A stretch of 64,000 bases of DNA. Origin: Pseudobutyrivibrio sp. Its GTDB lineage: Bacteria > Bacillota > Clostridia > Lachnospirales > Lachnospiraceae. The stretch spans positions 1-64,000 of the forward strand of contig NZ_SVEV01000018.1 in assembly GCF_015057185.1 (NCBI RefSeq), read 5' to 3'. Of the stretch, positions 16,647-25,047 are shown in pieces. The translations under genes and the position numbers were made by a program. The notes under the pieces are model-generated. The model did no database searches, had not been told where the DNA came from, and worked only from the letters and a program-made list of their open reading frames with translations. How positions within the stretch are numbered: position 1 is the stretch's first letter; every line of letters begins with the position of its first letter.

Positions 16647-17717
16647 ATGTTACTTAAGATAAAGACGCCTGAAGAATTTTATTGCGACAGGAATCTTATT
16701 TCAAAGGTTGGAGAGATTTGTTCGAGATATGGAAGGGGGGCATACATAATTGCCGGTAAAACGGCTTATTCTGCTGTTTTTGATGACCTGGAAGGGGGAC
16801 TTAAAGCCTATCACATTGATTATTCTGTAAATATTATGGAAGGTTACCCAACTTACGAAAAGGTCATTGCCAACTCAAGCAAGGCATACATAGAGAATGC
16901 AGATTTTGTAATTGGCATAGGAGGTGGCAAAATCTGTGATGTGGCAAAAGCTGTTGCAAATATGAGGAATATTCCGGTTGTAATGGTACCTACCGTAGCA
17001 GCAACATGCGCATGTTGGGCAGCAAGATCTGTTATTTACAAGGATGACGGTAACTTTGACCAGATTCTTTGGAATAAGAATAATCCTAATATAATTGTTG
17101 CAGATTTAGATGTGCTTACGAATGCACCTAAGAGATATTTGGCAGCCGGTATCCTTGATACTTTAGCTAAATGGTATGAGTTTAAGCCTTTAATAGATTC
17201 AGCTCCAGAGGATGTGGTTTTGCGCCAGGATGTGGCAATAGCAAAGCTAGCTTATGACATTATTTTGGAACATGGGCTGAAAACATATAAGGGGGATGCA
17301 ACACTTGAGGAATTTGACCAGGTAATAGAGGCAATATTCTTTTTGGCTGGTGCCAGCGGAAGCTTCGCAAATGGCAAAGCATTCAGAGGATTTGCTCATT
17401 CATATTATTATGCATCTACTCATATACCAAGTAGTAGGCACAGATTGCATGGTGAGAAGGTCGCATTTGGGCTTTTGGTTCAGGCTATTTTGAAAAAGGA
17501 CCAGGCGACAATAGAAGAATTGTTAGATTTACTACAGCAATATGACCTAAATGATACCCCTTATGATTGGGAGGATGCTAATATCGAAAATACGATTTTT
17601 GATATTAGCAATTATATTATTAAGGAATCGCCCGTTGTGGTGGAAAAAGGATTCGTAAAGTCGGTAGAGGAATGCGCAGATGCTATTGAAACAGCATCTA
17701 ATTACATTAGGGCATAA
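16647..17717 (+). CDS. GldA-type metal-dependent dehydrogenase (iron-containing alcohol dehydrogenase superfamily)
   Basis: The 356-residue protein has an N-terminal nucleotide-binding half with the FVIGIGGGKICDVAKAVA motif (near residue 89) and VPTVAATCACWA, and a C-terminal metal-binding half. Likely metal ligands are D in AAGILDTLAKWYEF and two His in the GFAHSYYYASTHIP...RLHGEKVAFG region. This is the glycerol-dehydrogenase branch, which uses NAD with Zn or Fe on polyols and hydroxy-ketones. Its place within the transporter operon suggests it reduces or oxidises an intermediate derived from the imported compound. The substrate is unknown; sequence alone does not support glycerol as the substrate. 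Confidence 0.83.
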   Translation: MLLKIKTPEEFYCDRNLISKVGEICSRYGRGAYIIAGKTAYSAVFDDLEGGLKAYHIDYSVNIMEGYPTYEKVIANSSKAYIENADFVIGIGGGKICDVAKAVANMRNIPVVMVPTVAATCACWAARSVIYKDDGNFDQILWNKNNPNIIVADLDVLTNAPKRYLAAGILDTLAKWYEFKPLIDSAPEDVVLRQDVAIAKLAYDIILEHGLKTYKGDATLEEFDQVIEAIFFLAGASGSFANGKAFRGFAHSYYYASTHIPSSRHRLHGEKVAFGLLVQAILKKDQATIEELLDLLQQYDLNDTPYDWEDANIENTIFDISNYIIKESPVVVEKGFVKSVEECADAIETASNYIRA

Positions 17718-17730
17718 TAAAAGGATATTT

Positions 17731-18522
17731 ATGGAACAATCAAATATTAAGGGAAAACACATTAGCATTAATCATGTAAAAAAAGAGTACAAGATAGAGA
17801 AGGATAATATTCAAGTGCTTAAGGATATAAATCTGGAAATAGAGTCTGGAGACATTGTTAGTATTATCGGAGGAAGTGGTTGTGGAAAGAGTACACTTCT
17901 TAGGTTGATAGCAGGACTAGAAAAACCAAGTGATGGTACTGTAAGTCTAGACAATGTTCAAGTTGAAAAACCATCATTGGATGTTGGCGTTTTATTTCAG
18001 GAATCTAGACTTTTGCCATGGGAAAGCGCATGGAAAAATATACTTTTTGGTCTTCCAGAGGGATTTGATAAAAAGCAAGGTAGAGAATTAGTGGACAGGT
18101 ATATAAAACTTGTTGGGTTGCAGGGCTTTGAAAAAGCTCTTCCTAGCCAATTGTCTGGAGGTATGCAAAAGCGTGTAGCTATTGCTAGAACACTTATCAA
18201 TAGCCCTCATGTATTGCTGTTAGATGAGCCATTTGGCGCGCTAGATGCCTTTACCAAGATGAATTTGCAGGAAGAGATAGTGCGAATTTGGAAAGAGCAG
18301 AAAATGACCACAGTGCTTGTTACTCACGATATAGATGAGGCAATTTTTATGGGAAATAAAGTCATAATAATGTCTGCAAAGCCAGGAGTTATTAAGACAG
18401 TTATCGATGTGGAATTACCTGAACCAAGAAGTAGGGTTGGTGATGACTTCGAATATATAAAGAAAAAAGTGTATAAAGAATTCTTTGGAGATAATCGAGT
18501 AGTGGAGGATTACGTGATTTGA
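17731..18522 (+). CDS. ABC transporter ATP-binding protein (SsuB/TauB-like)
   Basis: The start at 17731 (MEQSNIKGKHISINHVKK) has AAAAGGA 6-12 nt upstream; a longer frame from 17680 lies inside the preceding gene. The 263-residue protein has Walker A GGSGCGKST (K53), Q-loop in VLFQESRLLPWESA, signature LSGGMQKR, Walker B VLLLDEPFGALDA and the H-loop LVTHDIDEA. The RLLPWESAWKN Q-loop is characteristic of the nitrate/sulfonate/taurine subgroup. It powers import with the permease at 15861. Its TGA overlaps the TTG start of the next gene. Confidence 0.93.
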   Translation: MEQSNIKGKHISINHVKKEYKIEKDNIQVLKDINLEIESGDIVSIIGGSGCGKSTLLRLIAGLEKPSDGTVSLDNVQVEKPSLDVGVLFQESRLLPWESAWKNILFGLPEGFDKKQGRELVDRYIKLVGLQGFEKALPSQLSGGMQKRVAIARTLINSPHVLLLDEPFGALDAFTKMNLQEEIVRIWKEQKMTTVLVTHDIDEAIFMGNKVIIMSAKPGVIKTVIDVELPEPRSRVGDDFEYIKKKVYKEFFGDNRVVEDYVI

Positions 18523-19601
18523 GTATTGAAAATGCACAATACAAAAGAATTCCTGTGGAAGAATACATTCGACTATCGAATGATATTTTTATTACGTTAG
18601 GGTTTGATAAAAGTGATGCAGATAAAATTACAGATGTTCTTTTAAAAGCAGATTTATTTGGGGTTGAGAGTCATGGAATATCTCGAATCCAAAAATATAT
18701 AAAATTGATTTCCAATAATATAGTAGATATTCATGCTAATCCGGAATTAGTTTTTGAAACACCAACATCGGCGGTGTATGATGCTAAGTCAGCTATGGGG
18801 CAGTTGGTTTCCATTCAGGCGATGGATAAGGCTATATCTAAAGCTAAGGAACATGGGATTGGGCTGGTACAGGTTAGAAATTCTAATCATTTTGGAATCG
18901 CTGGATATTATGTTTTGAAAGCTCTTGAGGAGGGGTTAATTGGAATCTGTATGACAAATACAATGGCAATAATGGTTCCAACTTTTGCGGCAGAGGCACT
19001 TTTGGGCTCCAATCCTATAGCATTTGGCTTTCCTAGTGGGGGCAAGCCTTTTCTTTTTGATGGGGCTACTACAGTTATCACACGAGGAAAGGTAGAGTTG
19101 TATAAAAAGCTAAATAAGGAGCTTCCGTATGAATGGACAGTTGACTCAGTAGGAGAGGTTACATATACACCTGAAGTTGTGCTGGAAAATATTAGTGAGA
19201 AAAAGGGCGGAGGAATACTGCCTGTAGGTGGTGTTGGAGAGGAACAGGCAGGATATAAGGGCTATGGATTTGCCTATATATGCGAGCTTTTGACAAGCGT
19301 TCTCTCAGGTGGTGTTAATTCTATCCATAAACAGGACAAAGGTGATACAAGTCATGCTTTTTATGCTATTGACCCAGCGTTATTTGGAAATCCAGAAGAG
19401 ATTAAACTAAGAGCTAAGACATTGGCTGAGGAAATACATTCTTCTAAAAAGGCTAAGGGACAGCCCTATATTTTCATTGCTGGAGAGAAGGAATTTGAAA
19501 GAGAAGCATATGATAGAGAGCATGGGGTTGTACTCAGTAATGAAAGCATAGCAGAGCTAAATAAAATAGCCGAAGAATTAAAGATTAAGGGATTGAGCTA
19601 A
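18519..19601 (+). CDS. LDH2/MDH2-family NAD(P)-dependent 2-hydroxyacid dehydrogenase
   Basis: The 360-residue protein belongs to the malate/L-lactate/sulfolactate dehydrogenase family with the unusual non-Rossmann fold. Signatures are the DLFGVESHGISRI segment (residues 46-58, catalytic His in SHG), RNSNHFGIAGYY near residue 124 and LLGSNPIAFGFPS near residue 163. Family members interconvert 2-oxoacids and 2-hydroxyacids, or imino acids and amino acids; ComC sulfolactate dehydrogenase is one. The start is TTG, overlapping the ATPase stop (TTGA), with GTGGAGG at 18502-18508. The next gene's ATG directly abuts its stop. A 2-oxoacid made by that aminotransferase would be a natural substrate. Confidence 0.87.
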   Translation: MSIENAQYKRIPVEEYIRLSNDIFITLGFDKSDADKITDVLLKADLFGVESHGISRIQKYIKLISNNIVDIHANPELVFETPTSAVYDAKSAMGQLVSIQAMDKAISKAKEHGIGLVQVRNSNHFGIAGYYVLKALEEGLIGICMTNTMAIMVPTFAAEALLGSNPIAFGFPSGGKPFLFDGATTVITRGKVELYKKLNKELPYEWTVDSVGEVTYTPEVVLENISEKKGGGILPVGGVGEEQAGYKGYGFAYICELLTSVLSGGVNSIHKQDKGDTSHAFYAIDPALFGNPEEIKLRAKTLAEEIHSSKKAKGQPYIFIAGEKEFEREAYDREHGVVLSNESIAELNKIAEELKIKGLS

Positions 19602-20786
19602 ATGAGTATAAAATTTGCAAGTAGAATAAATGATTTGAAGCCCTCTGGAATAAGACTAATAAATGAAAAGGCTCTAAAATTGGAGCGTCAGGGAAAAAAG
19701 GTCTATCATTTTGAATTGGGAAGACCAGATTTTGATACACCGGATTATATAAAAAAGGCGTGTATTGCTAGTATAGAAAACGGAGATGTTTATTACACAT
19801 CAAATTTTGGAAAGCAGGATCTAAGACAAGAAATTGCTGACTATTTGAGTACCAAGAAAAATATACCAGCCGCTGCAGACAACATTCTTGTAACGGTTGG
19901 TCTTGCAGAGGCTATTTTTGATGTCTTCACAGTTTTGCTGGAAAAGGGTGATGAGATTCTTGTTCCAGATCCAGTGTGGATGAATTATATCAATATCCCT
20001 AAATTGCTAGGGGCAACGCCAGTCACATATAACCTTAAGGAAGAAAATGATTATCAACCAGACATTGAAGAAATCGAAAAGAAAATAACAATTAGAACTA
20101 AAGCAATTGTTATAGTTTCCCCACACAATCCAACTGGAAGCATGCTTAGAGAAGAAAATGTGAGAAAGATTGCTGAACTGGTAAGAAAATATGATTTGGT
20201 TGTAATTGATGATGAGGTATATGAGCGATTGACATATTCTGAGGAAAGACATATTAGCATTGCTTCTTTGCCAGAAATGTTTGAAAGAACAGTAACTTTA
20301 AATGGCTTTTCAAAAGCCTACTCCATGACAGGCTGGAGAATAGGCTATGTGGCTGCATCTTCGGAGTGGATTCAAGCGTTGAATAAGATTCATCAGATTA
20401 ATACAACAAGTGCTACATCATTTGTGCAGACGGCTGCAATCGTAGCATTGAGGGATGAAGATACAGAAGTTGAGGATATGCGCCTTGAATACCAAAAGAG
20501 ACGAGATTTTGTTTATGAGAGAATCAATCAGATTCAAGGAATTAGTTGTTCAAAGCCACAAGGAGCCTTTTACTCATTTATCAATATAAAGGAGTTGAAA
20601 GTATCAGCTGAAGAATTTGTACATTATCTTTTAGATAATTATGGGATTGCATTAGTCCCGGGAACTGTATTTGGAGACAATGGTAATGGATATATAAGGA
20701 TGTCTTTCGCCAACAGCCTGGAAGAAATTCAGGCGGGATTAGACTTGCTAGAAAAAGCTGTAAAAAATCTAGTTGTGCGCAATTAA
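19602..20786 (+). CDS. Class I/II PLP-dependent aminotransferase
   Basis: The 394-residue protein is an aspartate-aminotransferase-type enzyme. FELGRPDFDTPDYI at the N-terminus, YYTSNFGKQDLRQEI, VSPHNPTGSM (substrate carboxylate region), VIDDEVYERL, and the PLP lysine K238 in NGFSKAYSMTGWRIGY are all intact, as is the C-terminal YIRMSFANS containing the substrate-binding Arg. It would move an amino group between an amino acid and a 2-oxoacid. It follows the LDH2-type gene with no gap, which makes a two-step amino acid to 2-oxoacid to 2-hydroxyacid conversion likely. Last gene of the transporter operon as far as spacing shows. Confidence 0.9.
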   Translation: MSIKFASRINDLKPSGIRLINEKALKLERQGKKVYHFELGRPDFDTPDYIKKACIASIENGDVYYTSNFGKQDLRQEIADYLSTKKNIPAAADNILVTVGLAEAIFDVFTVLLEKGDEILVPDPVWMNYINIPKLLGATPVTYNLKEENDYQPDIEEIEKKITIRTKAIVIVSPHNPTGSMLREENVRKIAELVRKYDLVVIDDEVYERLTYSEERHISIASLPEMFERTVTLNGFSKAYSMTGWRIGYVAASSEWIQALNKIHQINTTSATSFVQTAAIVALRDEDTEVEDMRLEYQKRRDFVYERINQIQGISCSKPQGAFYSFINIKELKVSAEEFVHYLLDNYGIALVPGTVFGDNGNGYIRMSFANSLEEIQAGLDLLEKAVKNLVVRN

Positions 20787-20801
20787 ACACTAAGGTATAC
20801 T
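20773..20801 (+). promoter_or_regulatory. Probable promoter of the butanol dehydrogenase-like gene
   Basis: TTGTGC (20773-20778), a 17-bp spacer and TATACT (20796-20801) overlap the end of the aminotransferase gene. They offer an independent start for the next gene. Confidence 0.45.
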
Positions 20802-20829
20802 ATAGCCAAAAGGGAAAAGGAGGAGGACA

Positions 20830-22008
20830 ATGGAGAATTTTACATTTTATTCACCTACATATTTTGCATTTGGTAAGAATATGGAGAGTGAAGCTGGAAA
20901 ACTGGCTAAAAGATTCGGGGCAACTAAAATTTTAATTCATTACGGTGGTGGAAGTGTTGTTCGTTCTGGACTATTAGACAGAGTGAAAAAGGCATTAGAT
21001 TCAGAGGGGCTTGATTATGTAGAACTTGGTGGTGTACAGCCAAATCCTAGAAGCGGATTGGTTTACCAGGGAATTGACCTTTGCAAAAAAGAGAAGGTTG
21101 ATTTTGTTTTGGCCGTAGGCGGTGGTAGTGTTATTGATTCATCCAAGGCAATTGCTGCTGGTGTATGCTATGACGGTGATTTCTGGGATTTTTATTCTGG
21201 AAAATATATTGAGCAGGCACTTCCTATTGGAACAATTCTTACAATCTCTGCAGCCGGTAGTGAAGGAAGTCCAGATTCAGTTATCACAAACGAGGATGGA
21301 ATGTACAAGCGTGGCGCAACAGGGGATGCTATTAGACCAAAGTTTAGTATTCTTAATCCTGAATTGACTCAGACTTTACCAGCATATCAGACTGCTTGTG
21401 GTATCACAGATATTATGGCTCATCTTTATGAGAGATATTTGACTAACTCAAAGGAAGTTGAGGTTACAGACAGATTAATAGAGGCGCTTCTTTTGACAAT
21501 GGTACATGAAGGACCTAGAGTAATTGAAGATCCAAATAACTATGAGGCTAGAGCTAATATTATGTGGGCTGGAATGATGGCCCATAACAATGCTGTTGGT
21601 GTTGGAAGAAGCCAGGATTGGAATAGCCACAATATTGAGCATGAGCTTTCAGCTAAGTATGATTGTGCGCACGGAGCAGGTTTGGCGGTAACTCTTCCAG
21701 CGGTATTTACATATGTAATGAATCATGATGTCATGAGATTCGCAAAGGTTGCTACTCGCGTATGGGGATGTCAGATGGATTTTGATCATCCTGAGGTAAC
21801 TGCCAAAGCAGGAATCGAGGCACTTAGAAACTTCTTTATTTCTATTGGAATGCCAAAGAATTTTGAAGAGTTAGGTGCAAAGAAAGAGGATATTCCTGAA
21901 TTGGTTAGCGTACTCTGCGATGGTGATGGAAGACCTGGATATATAGAAGGTTTTGTAAAGCTTGATAAGACAGATTGCACTAAGATTTATGAGTTAATGG
22001 CAAACTAA
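20830..22008 (+). CDS. NADH-dependent butanol dehydrogenase-like iron-containing alcohol dehydrogenase
   Basis: The 392-residue protein is of the BdhA/YqhD type: ENFTFYSPTYFAFGKNME at the start, NAD(P)-binding VLAVGGGSVIDSSKAIAAG near residue 97, and metal-binding segments with D in TACGITDIMAHLYERY and two His in NIEHELSAKYDCAHGAG. It reduces aldehydes such as butyraldehyde to alcohols using NAD(P)H and a divalent metal. AAAGGAGGAGG precedes the ATG. It may belong to the operon before it (43-bp gap) but has its own promoter-like sequence, and its function as a general aldehyde reductase needs no link to that operon. Confidence 0.92.
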   Translation: MENFTFYSPTYFAFGKNMESEAGKLAKRFGATKILIHYGGGSVVRSGLLDRVKKALDSEGLDYVELGGVQPNPRSGLVYQGIDLCKKEKVDFVLAVGGGSVIDSSKAIAAGVCYDGDFWDFYSGKYIEQALPIGTILTISAAGSEGSPDSVITNEDGMYKRGATGDAIRPKFSILNPELTQTLPAYQTACGITDIMAHLYERYLTNSKEVEVTDRLIEALLLTMVHEGPRVIEDPNNYEARANIMWAGMMAHNNAVGVGRSQDWNSHNIEHELSAKYDCAHGAGLAVTLPAVFTYVMNHDVMRFAKVATRVWGCQMDFDHPEVTAKAGIEALRNFFISIGMPKNFEELGAKKEDIPELVSVLCDGDGRPGYIEGFVKLDKTDCTKIYELMAN

Positions 22009-22024
22009 TAAATATCGTATTATT

Positions 22025-22075
22025 AAATCCTAGGATTTTTGTGTGAAAAATTGCAAAGGTCCTAGGATTTTTGTT
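22025..22075 (+). terminator. Terminator after butanol dehydrogenase-like gene
   Basis: AAATCCTAGGA and TCCTAGGATTT (11-bp arms) enclose a 24-nt loop and are followed by TTGTTATCTT. A terminator of the same plan, including a similar AATTGC(A/G)AAG loop end, lies at 62260-62310. Confidence 0.75.
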
Positions 22076-22113
22076 ATCTTAAAAGAGTATATTTTAATGA
22101 AAGAAGGCCATGT

Positions 22114-22998
22114 ATGTCTATATTAGATAAGAAAATATATTATTTCATATCTGTTGTTGAAGAAGGTTCTTTTTCAGCGGCTGCCAAAAAGCAATTTGTT
22201 TCACAGGCTAATCTTTCAAAGCAAATTGCGCAATTGGAGAAAGAAATAGGTACAGAGCTTTTTGACAGAAATGGGTACAGACCTGTTTTAACAGATGCGG
22301 GAAAGTATTTTTATGATGAGCTTTGCGGCATTAAGAAAAAGGAAGATGAATTGTTTAATGGACTGAATAAATTTGTCCCAAGTGCTGTAAAAGCTGGCTT
22401 TACAGGTCTTTTTGAAAATAGAGAATTGATAGAGGCAATTCGCAAATATCAGGATGGAAAATCAGGTCATGAAATCGAATTGAACAGATACGATTTTGAG
22501 GGTTGTGCTAAAGCTCTTGTAGAGGAGCAGATAGATATAAGCTTTGGGCTTGAATCAATATTTAAGAGATATAGAAATGTTAAATATGAGATTTTACATG
22601 GGTATGATATTTGCTTTGTATGTACGGAAAAGCACCCGTTGGCTAAGGCAAAGTCTGTGACTGTTGATCAGATAAAGGATGAGGGCTTAGTCATTTTATC
22701 AAAAAAATTTAGCTCAGATTATTATAATGACTTTATGGAATCTTGTAAGAAGGATGGATATGTACCTAAAGTCAATGTGGAAGTAAACTCTTTTGATGAG
22801 TTGATTCTCTCAGTCTGCTTAGGCGAGGGTGTAGCTTTATGTGGTGAGAGCAGTATCAGAGAAGAGGGACTTATTGCCATACCTATTGAAAAAACAAATC
22901 ATTCGCCAAACTATGTTATGGCTTATAGAAATGAGCCACTGAAAACTAATGTAGAAAATTTTATAAAATATATAAGGGAATACTTTGCAACTCTATAA
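22114..22998 (+). CDS. LysR-family transcriptional regulator
   Basis: The 294-residue protein has an N-terminal LysR helix-turn-helix (YYFISVVEEGSFSAAAKKQF, then SQANLSKQIAQLEKEIGTEL, residues 9-55) and a periplasmic-binding-like effector domain (about 90-290). It lies between the butanol dehydrogenase-like gene and the two flavoenzyme genes, all on the same strand, with terminators on both sides, so it is a separate transcription unit. The flavoenzyme pair downstream is the likeliest target, though this is only positional evidence. The stop codon lies inside the stem of the following terminator. Confidence 0.92.
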   Translation: MSILDKKIYYFISVVEEGSFSAAAKKQFVSQANLSKQIAQLEKEIGTELFDRNGYRPVLTDAGKYFYDELCGIKKKEDELFNGLNKFVPSAVKAGFTGLFENRELIEAIRKYQDGKSGHEIELNRYDFEGCAKALVEEQIDISFGLESIFKRYRNVKYEILHGYDICFVCTEKHPLAKAKSVTVDQIKDEGLVILSKKFSSDYYNDFMESCKKDGYVPKVNVEVNSFDELILSVCLGEGVALCGESSIREEGLIAIPIEKTNHSPNYVMAYRNEPLKTNVENFIKYIREYFATL

Positions 22999-23026
22999 CT
23001 ATTAGTTATAGAGTTCTTTTCTTTTT
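22990..23026 (+). terminator. Terminator of the LysR gene
   Basis: ACTCTATAAC-TATTA-GTTATAGAGT followed by TCTTTTCTTTTTT. The arm on the left contains the TAA stop of the LysR gene. Confidence 0.85.
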
Positions 23027-23108
23027 TGGTCAGTATTATTTAAGTGTAGAGGAGCATATAATTTATATATAAAACATTGATAATTAATTAACAAAGAGAG
23101 GTAGTCTA

Positions 23109-25034
23109 ATGAGCTATGAACACGTAATGAGTCCAATACAGATTGGACCAATGTACCTGAAAAACAGAGTTTCTTTTACACCGGTTTGGCCTTCTTTTGC
23201 AACTGCTGATGGTCATGTAAACAGAGAACTCATGGAATGGGTTAGGGATATTGTAAAAGGCGGAGTTGCTTGTATCAATATCGGTTGTGGTTGTGTAAAC
23301 AGAAATCTTCCACCATACGTTACACATCTTCTTCGTATGAGTGATGAGAGCGTTGTTAATGAGATGACAATGCTTTCTGATTTATGTCATATGTACCAGT
23401 GTAAAATCGGTATGGAGCTTTTTGCTATTAATATTGATGGAGGAAGCTTTGAAGACAGAGAAACTGGCAAAGATAAAGTCGTTGTAGAGCTTGATCCTTC
23501 ATATATGACTAAGGAACAGATTAAGGACTATATTGAGGATTTTGCACTTGCTGCTGAAAGAGCAATGAGATGCGGTGTGGATAGTCTTGTAATTCATGGT
23601 GCACATGGACAGCTTCCAGGTTGTTTCTTAAATAAAGTAATTAATGAAAGAACTGACGAGTATAGTGCAGATACTATTGAGAATGCATCTCGTTTTACTG
23701 TAGAGCTTCTTACTGCAATCAGAGAAAAGGTTGGAAATAAGCTTGCAATTGAATATAGAATTAACGCCAACGATATGGTCCCAGGTTCTCCATCAGTTGA
23801 TGAGGTTATTGAGTTTGCAAAAATGATTGAGGACAAGATTGATCTTCTTCATGTGTCTAGAGGACTTCACTCTGTTCAGCACTTAGCACCATATATCAAC
23901 CAGCCTCTTTATATTCCACACGGAATTAATATTGAAGATGCTGCTAAGTTCAAGAAGGCTCTCAATATCCCAGTTACTGTAGTAGGTTCAGTAACACTTG
24001 ACCAAGCAGAGGAGTACATCAAGAATGGCGATGCAGATATGGTTTCTATGGCTAGAGGTCTTATGGCTGATCCAAATCTTGTAAAGAATGCAAAGAATGG
24101 TTGCGCAGATAAGACTCGTCCATGTATCAGATGTAATCAATGTATCCAGAGAACACATTACCTTCTTGCTCCAGTACGTTGCTCAGTAAATGCTGAAATG
24201 GGTATGGAAACTCTTTACATGAACATCGGCACAACAACACCTAAGAAGGTAGCAGTAATCGGTGGTGGTCCTGGCGGAATCGAAGCCGCAAGAACAGCAG
24301 CTGAAAGAGGACATTCCGTTGATCTTTATGAGAAGAGCGATATTCTCGGCGGTGTATTAAACATGGCAGCAGGTCCTGATTTTAAGGCAGATATTAAGAA
24401 CTATCTTGAGTGGACAATTCGTTCTATCAAGGAGCAGAAGAATGTAAATATTCACATGAACACAGAGGTTACTCCAGAAATGTTGGCTGGCAAGGGTTAT
24501 GATGTGGTTATTGTAGCTATCGGTTCTGAGCCAATCATTCCTGGATTTGTAAAGTCTAATTCAAAGGTTGTATGGGTTGGTGATGTTGAGTGTCATCGTG
24601 TAGAGGTTGGACAGAATGTTGTCATTGTTGGTGCAGGTCTTACAGGTTGTGAGTCAGCACTTGCACTTGCTAATGAAGGCAAGAATGTAACACTTATTGA
24701 TATGATTCCAGCCGACGATTTTGGTCGTGGTGGAGCTAAGTTTAACCAGATAGCTTTAATGAATCAGTTGAATGAGAAGAATATCACAAAGATTGGTGAA
24801 GTTAAGCTTGCTAGTGAAGGAGATACAGTTTCATTCGAGAAGCTTGATGGAACTAAGCTTGATATTGAATGCGACAATATTATTCTTTCTCTTGGTGTTA
24901 GACCAAATCAGGATAAGGTAAACGCATTTAATAGTTTAGATGCTGATGTTGTATTTATCGGTGATTGCAACACAAGAGTAGGTACATTGTTTAATGCGGT
25001 ACATACAGCTCATGAAGCAGCTTCTATCATCTAA
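23109..25034 (+). CDS. Old-Yellow-Enzyme-type FMN/FeS/FAD enoate reductase
   Basis: The 641-residue protein has three parts: an N-terminal OYE TIM barrel (about 1-335) binding FMN; a four-cysteine cluster motif for a 4Fe-4S centre (C339, C342, C345 and C358, in RPCIRCNQC...VRC); and C-terminal FAD and NAD(P) Rossmann domains (VAVIGGGPGGIEAA, about 385; VVIVGAGLTGCESA, about 510). This is the architecture of 2,4-dienoyl-CoA reductase, 2-enoate reductases (FldZ) and bile-acid BaiCD/BaiH. It probably reduces the double bond of an unsaturated acid or ketone with NAD(P)H, possibly as an electron sink. It is followed by a paralogue 13 bp away. Confidence 0.9.
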   Translation: MSYEHVMSPIQIGPMYLKNRVSFTPVWPSFATADGHVNRELMEWVRDIVKGGVACINIGCGCVNRNLPPYVTHLLRMSDESVVNEMTMLSDLCHMYQCKIGMELFAINIDGGSFEDRETGKDKVVVELDPSYMTKEQIKDYIEDFALAAERAMRCGVDSLVIHGAHGQLPGCFLNKVINERTDEYSADTIENASRFTVELLTAIREKVGNKLAIEYRINANDMVPGSPSVDEVIEFAKMIEDKIDLLHVSRGLHSVQHLAPYINQPLYIPHGINIEDAAKFKKALNIPVTVVGSVTLDQAEEYIKNGDADMVSMARGLMADPNLVKNAKNGCADKTRPCIRCNQCIQRTHYLLAPVRCSVNAEMGMETLYMNIGTTTPKKVAVIGGGPGGIEAARTAAERGHSVDLYEKSDILGGVLNMAAGPDFKADIKNYLEWTIRSIKEQKNVNIHMNTEVTPEMLAGKGYDVVIVAIGSEPIIPGFVKSNSKVVWVGDVECHRVEVGQNVVIVGAGLTGCESALALANEGKNVTLIDMIPADDFGRGGAKFNQIALMNQLNEKNITKIGEVKLASEGDTVSFEKLDGTKLDIECDNIILSLGVRPNQDKVNAFNSLDADVVFIGDCNTRVGTLFNAVHTAHEAASII

Positions 25035-25047
25035 AAAGGAGGAACAC

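Noticed and set aside
13531-20786. Threonine biosynthesis operon
   Set aside because: No hom or thrB gene is present; the lyase gene is embedded among importer genes.
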